A stretch of 16,577 nucleotides of DNA. Origin: an uncultured Corynebacterium sp. GTDB taxonomy: Bacteria; Actinomycetota; Actinomycetes; Mycobacteriales; Mycobacteriaceae. Of this stretch, positions 13,934 through 16,577 are shown one piece after another (the first letter of the stretch is position 1; every line of letters begins with the position of its first letter). The notes under the pieces were generated by a model. The model had not been told where the DNA came from. It searched no databases and saw nothing but the letters and a program-made list of their open reading frames with translations. A program made the translations under genes and the position numbers. The DNA lies in NCBI GenBank assembly GCA_946222625.1, contig CAMILJ010000030.1, forward strand, positions 1-16,577, written 5' to 3'.

Positions 13934-15288
13934 CTGTCTCTGCGCATTCGAAACCGCTTGTTGAGGCGCCCGCTCCCCAACTTGACGCCCCCACAGACGC
14001 CGACACCACCGAAAGCACTGAAGGCGCTGCCTCCCCAGGCTCGCCGAGCCGCTTCGCCGAAGCGCCGCTGTCGACGCGCGCGTGGTTCCCCGTCGCTGGT
14101 TCCATGATCGCGGTTGCTTGGGGAGGAAATGAGTTCACCCCGCTGCTCGTGATGTATCGCGAGACCTCGAACTTTTCGCAGGTTACGGTCAACGGGCTTC
14201 TGGCCGCCTACGTCGTGGGCATCATCCCCGCGCTACTCATCGGCGGCCCGCTGTCCGATCTGCTTGGCCGCCGCCCGCTGTTGCTCCCCGCGGCACCGCT
14301 GTCCTTGGCGGGATCTTTCTTGCTCTCCGTCGCCCCCAACGAACCACTCATCATCGCGCTGGGACGCGTCTTGTGCGGTATGGCATTAGGCCTAGTCATG
14401 GCGGTGGGCTCAACGTGGATTACGGAGCTCATCACGCGCGCCGGCGGCGACCCAGCGTCCGGCGCTCGTAAGGCTTCGTTGTGTTTGACCGCCGGCTTCC
14501 TCGTCGGCGCGGGCATCGCTTCGGTGTTGGCCCAGTGGGGACCGTGGCCGACTCACACGGCGTATATCCTCCACATGCTGCTCACGCTGTTGACAGCCGT
14601 GTGGATCCTGCATACCCCGGAGACCCGCCAGCCCAGCCAAGGCGATGTCAAGACCACCATCCTGGAGCTCAGGGTGCGTGACATGCTGGAGATGCTGCAC
14701 ATCCCGGCCGTTGCTCACAAGCGTTTCCTGCGCGTCGTCGTGCCCGTGGCTCCCTGGGTCTTTGGCTGCGCGGGAGCGGCCTATGCGCTCTTGCCGCAGC
14801 TCTTGTCCGATTCGGCGGGTGATGCCCCCATTGCTTTCTCCGGCCTGATGACTGTCATCACCCTGGGCTGCGGCGTGGCCGTCCAAATGTTGGGTCGGCT
14901 GGTTGATACCCACAAGTCCGCGCGAGCCTCAGCCCTTGCCATGTTCGTCATCACCGTCGGCGCCATCCTTGGGGCCTTCGCCGCTCACTCGCTCTCCCTA
15001 CCGCTCGGCATCGCAGCCGCTGCGACAATGGGTGCGGGATATGGCCTAGCTCTCGTCGCCGGCTTGTCCGAAGTCCAGCGCATCGCGGGCGAGCGCGAGC
15101 TCGCCGGCCTGACCGCCGTGTACTACTCCATCTCCTACACTGGCTTCTTCATTCCGATGGCCTTCAGCGCACTTGCGCCCTATATCGGTTTCACCGCGTT
15201 GTTCAGCATCGGCAGCTTCTTGGCTCTGGTCTGCCTCATCAACGTCATCCTTGCCTGGCGCGCACACCTGCCCGGCACCCTCCGCTAG
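13930..15288 (+). CDS. major facilitator superfamily transporter
   Basis: A 452-residue protein with about twelve hydrophobic helices after an unusually long, acidic, Pro/Ala/Thr-rich cytosolic N-terminus (about 50 residues). The motif A loop between helices 2 and 3 is GGPLSDLLGRRPLLLP at 105-120. Between the two halves lies a charged loop (about 225-260, ETRQPSQGDVKTTILELRVRD). Translationally coupled to the GntR/FCD gene, so expression probably follows the same ligand; uptake of an organic acid or export of a toxic metabolite are both plausible. Substrate cannot be read from the sequence. Confidence 0.9.
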   Translation: MTVSAHSKPLVEAPAPQLDAPTDADTTESTEGAASPGSPSRFAEAPLSTRAWFPVAGSMIAVAWGGNEFTPLLVMYRETSNFSQVTVNGLLAAYVVGIIPALLIGGPLSDLLGRRPLLLPAAPLSLAGSFLLSVAPNEPLIIALGRVLCGMALGLVMAVGSTWITELITRAGGDPASGARKASLCLTAGFLVGAGIASVLAQWGPWPTHTAYILHMLLTLLTAVWILHTPETRQPSQGDVKTTILELRVRDMLEMLHIPAVAHKRFLRVVVPVAPWVFGCAGAAYALLPQLLSDSAGDAPIAFSGLMTVITLGCGVAVQMLGRLVDTHKSARASALAMFVITVGAILGAFAAHSLSLPLGIAAAATMGAGYGLALVAGLSEVQRIAGERELAGLTAVYYSISYTGFFIPMAFSALAPYIGFTALFSIGSFLALVCLINVILAWRAHLPGTLR

Positions 15289-15351
15289 CGCACACGCCCC
15301 GTCATCGCGGCACCCTCCGGGCCACCCTGTGCCGTCCGTGCGCAGATGCGC

Positions 15352-15388
15352 AAAGCTCCGCTTCCCGTGTGTGAGAAGCGGAGCTTTT
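15352..15388. terminator. intrinsic terminator between MFS gene and ileS
   Basis: A perfect 13-base-pair stem, AAAGCTCCGCTTC (15352-15364) with GAAGCGGAGCTTT (15375-15387), a 10-base loop, and T-rich 3' edge on the plus strand (TTTT 15385-15388) and AAA-derived T-run on the minus strand. It suits both converging genes. A small TGCGCA repeat (15339-15344 and 15347-15352) lies just before it. Nothing else is seen in 15289-15398. Confidence 0.85.
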
Positions 15389-15398
15389 CGCTACGGAT

Positions 15399-16577
15399 TT
15401 AGGCCTTGGCCACGGTGGCCGTCACGCCCTTGAGGACATCATGGACGTTCTGCCCATCGCTTGGCTCGAGAGCCTGGGTCGTCACAGTGAAGTCGACAGC
15501 AAGCACCTCCGCCGCGATGTGCTCGCGGTGGCGATTAGCCCACTCTTCCTTCTCCGCGGGGACAGACAGGACCACGGTGATGCGGTCGGTCACCACGAAA
15601 TCCTCGGCCTTACGCGCATCCTGCAAACCGCGGATGATGTCCGCAGCCCAGCCCTCAGCCTCGAGCTCTTCCGTCACCTCGGTGTCCACGGCGACGAGGC
15701 CATCGAGCCCCTCCACGCGGGCCGTCGACTTGGCATTCGCCGCCTTGAGGCGCTCGGTGTACTCGTCCGGGGACAGGCGGATATCGCCGTCGACCACGAC
15801 GTCCTCGCCCTCGCGCACGTAGTTGCCTGCCTTGAGGTTCTTGATGGCTCGCTGAACATCCTTACCCAAGCGCGGACCGGCTACCTTGGCGTTGCACACG
15901 ACCTCGAAAGTGCCCACCGCATCGACATCGTCGGTAAGCTCGACGTCCTTAACGTTGACCTCATCCCGGATGATGTCCTTGAAATCCGCCAGGCGCGCCG
16001 AATCCTTCATCGCCACCGTCAGCTTCGGCAGCGGCAGACGGTTGCGCAGCTTGTTGGACTTGCGCACCGAGGACGCCGCGGAGGCCACCGCACGGGTGGC
16101 GTCCATGGCGGCCACGAGGGCATCGTCAGCCGGGTAGTCCTCGGCCTTCGGGTAGGAGGCCAAGTGCACAGAGCGTTCACCGGTCAGGCCACGGTAGATA
16201 ACCTCGGCCACATGTGGCAGCAGCGGCGCGACCACGCGGGAGACCGTCTCCAGGACCGTGTAAAGCGTATTGAAGGCCTCCGGATGGGTTTCCTCGCCCT
16301 CCCAGAAACGGTCACGGGAGCGGCGCACGTACCAGTTGGTCAGCGCGTCCGCGAAGAGGCGGACCTCCTCCGTCGCCGAGGCAATGTCGGTATTCGCCAG
16401 CGCGTCGTTGGTGTTCTTCACCAAGTCATGCGTTTTGGCCAAGATGTAGCGGTCCAGCACGTTGGTGGAGCTCACGTCGAACTGCGCGTCCTGGGAGGCG
16501 TAGAGCTGCAGGAAGGTGTACGAGTTCCAGATCGGCAGGATGGCCTGGCGCACGCCCTCGCGGATGCCCTGCTCGGT
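15399..16577 (-). CDS. ileS: isoleucyl-tRNA synthetase, 3' part (C-terminal 392 residues)
   Basis: Charges tRNA-Ile. The gene enters from the right edge; the first visible residues are TEQGIREG before VRQAILPIWNSYTFLQLYA. The anticodon-binding domain is clear (LDRYILAKTHDLV, then LTNWYVRRSRDRFWEG, and the long helix VVAPLLPHVAEVIYRGL), followed by the C-terminal extension seen in actinobacterial and eukaryote-like IleRS. The HIGH and KMSKS catalytic motifs would lie outside the window. It ends in TAA at 15399-15401, eleven bases from the terminator hairpin on its downstream side. Confidence 0.95.
   Translation of the reverse strand, partial: TEQGIREGVRQAILPIWNSYTFLQLYASQDAQFDVSSTNVLDRYILAKTHDLVKNTNDALANTDIASATEEVRLFADALTNWYVRRSRDRFWEGEETHPEAFNTLYTVLETVSRVVAPLLPHVAEVIYRGLTGERSVHLASYPKAEDYPADDALVAAMDATRAVASAASSVRKSNKLRNRLPLPKLTVAMKDSARLADFKDIIRDEVNVKDVELTDDVDAVGTFEVVCNAKVAGPRLGKDVQRAIKNLKAGNYVREGEDVVVDGDIRLSPDEYTERLKAANAKSTARVEGLDGLVAVDTEVTEELEAEGWAADIIRGLQDARKAEDFVVTDRITVVLSVPAEKEEWANRHREHIAAEVLAVDFTVTTQALEPSDGQNVHDVLKGVTATVAKA

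Noticed and set aside
1..16577. CRISPR arrays, tRNA or rRNA genes, insertion sequences, prophage genes
   Set aside because: No regularly spaced repeats, cloverleaf-like stretches, transposase or integrase motifs, or terminal inverted repeats were found by eye.

Overview
The window reads as chromosomal DNA of a high-GC actinobacterium, most likely Corynebacterium. The evidence is the gene order (dnaE, rarD, rluD, lspA, an L-asparaginase, dinB, ileS), a DnaE whose PHP domain keeps its metal ligands, an Mtb12-type lipoprotein, a DinB with an actinobacterial-style C-terminal extension, and many starts with a TANNNT -10 box six to eight bases before the start codon (leaderless transcripts). Species is not assigned. 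Gene density is very high, and no stretch above about 130 bases lacks a gene.

Left block (1-8657), housekeeping and envelope. The 5' part of dnaE (minus) is divergent from rarD (plus), with 65 bases between the chosen starts. A tight minus-strand operon follows: lspA, rluD, an anchored protein of unknown function, and a small two-helix membrane protein, linked by 1- and 4-base stop/start overlaps and then a 9-base gap. lspA is divergent from a lipoprotein gene with 41 bases between. That lipoprotein converges on an Mtb12-like lipoprotein across a strong GC-rich hairpin. The Mtb12-like gene is divergent from a cytoplasmic L-asparaginase, which overlaps the 3' end of dinB by four bases.

Right block (8769-15288), probably accessory, lying between dinB and ileS. 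Four plus-strand genes form one transport operon: an FbpC-like ATPase, a lipoprotein solute-binding protein, a fused double permease, and a metallophosphoesterase whose start overlaps the permease stop and has a strong ribosome-binding site. A second two-gene operon follows: a GntR/FCD regulator coupled (ATGA) to an MFS transporter, with a palindrome/direct-repeat operator candidate right at the regulator start. A U-tract hairpin separates this from the 3' part of ileS (minus).

The most interesting points are: (a) the transporter plus phosphoesterase operon, which is annotated by homology as iron-type but lacks the adjacent tyrosine pair of ferric-binding proteins and carries a cytosolic phosphoesterase, so an organophosphate or phosphonate substrate is a real alternative; (b) seven genes with the same leaderless promoter geometry, including two very short divergent regions; (c) a UvrD/PcrA-Tudor-like segment at the end of DinB; (d) the GntR operator candidate.
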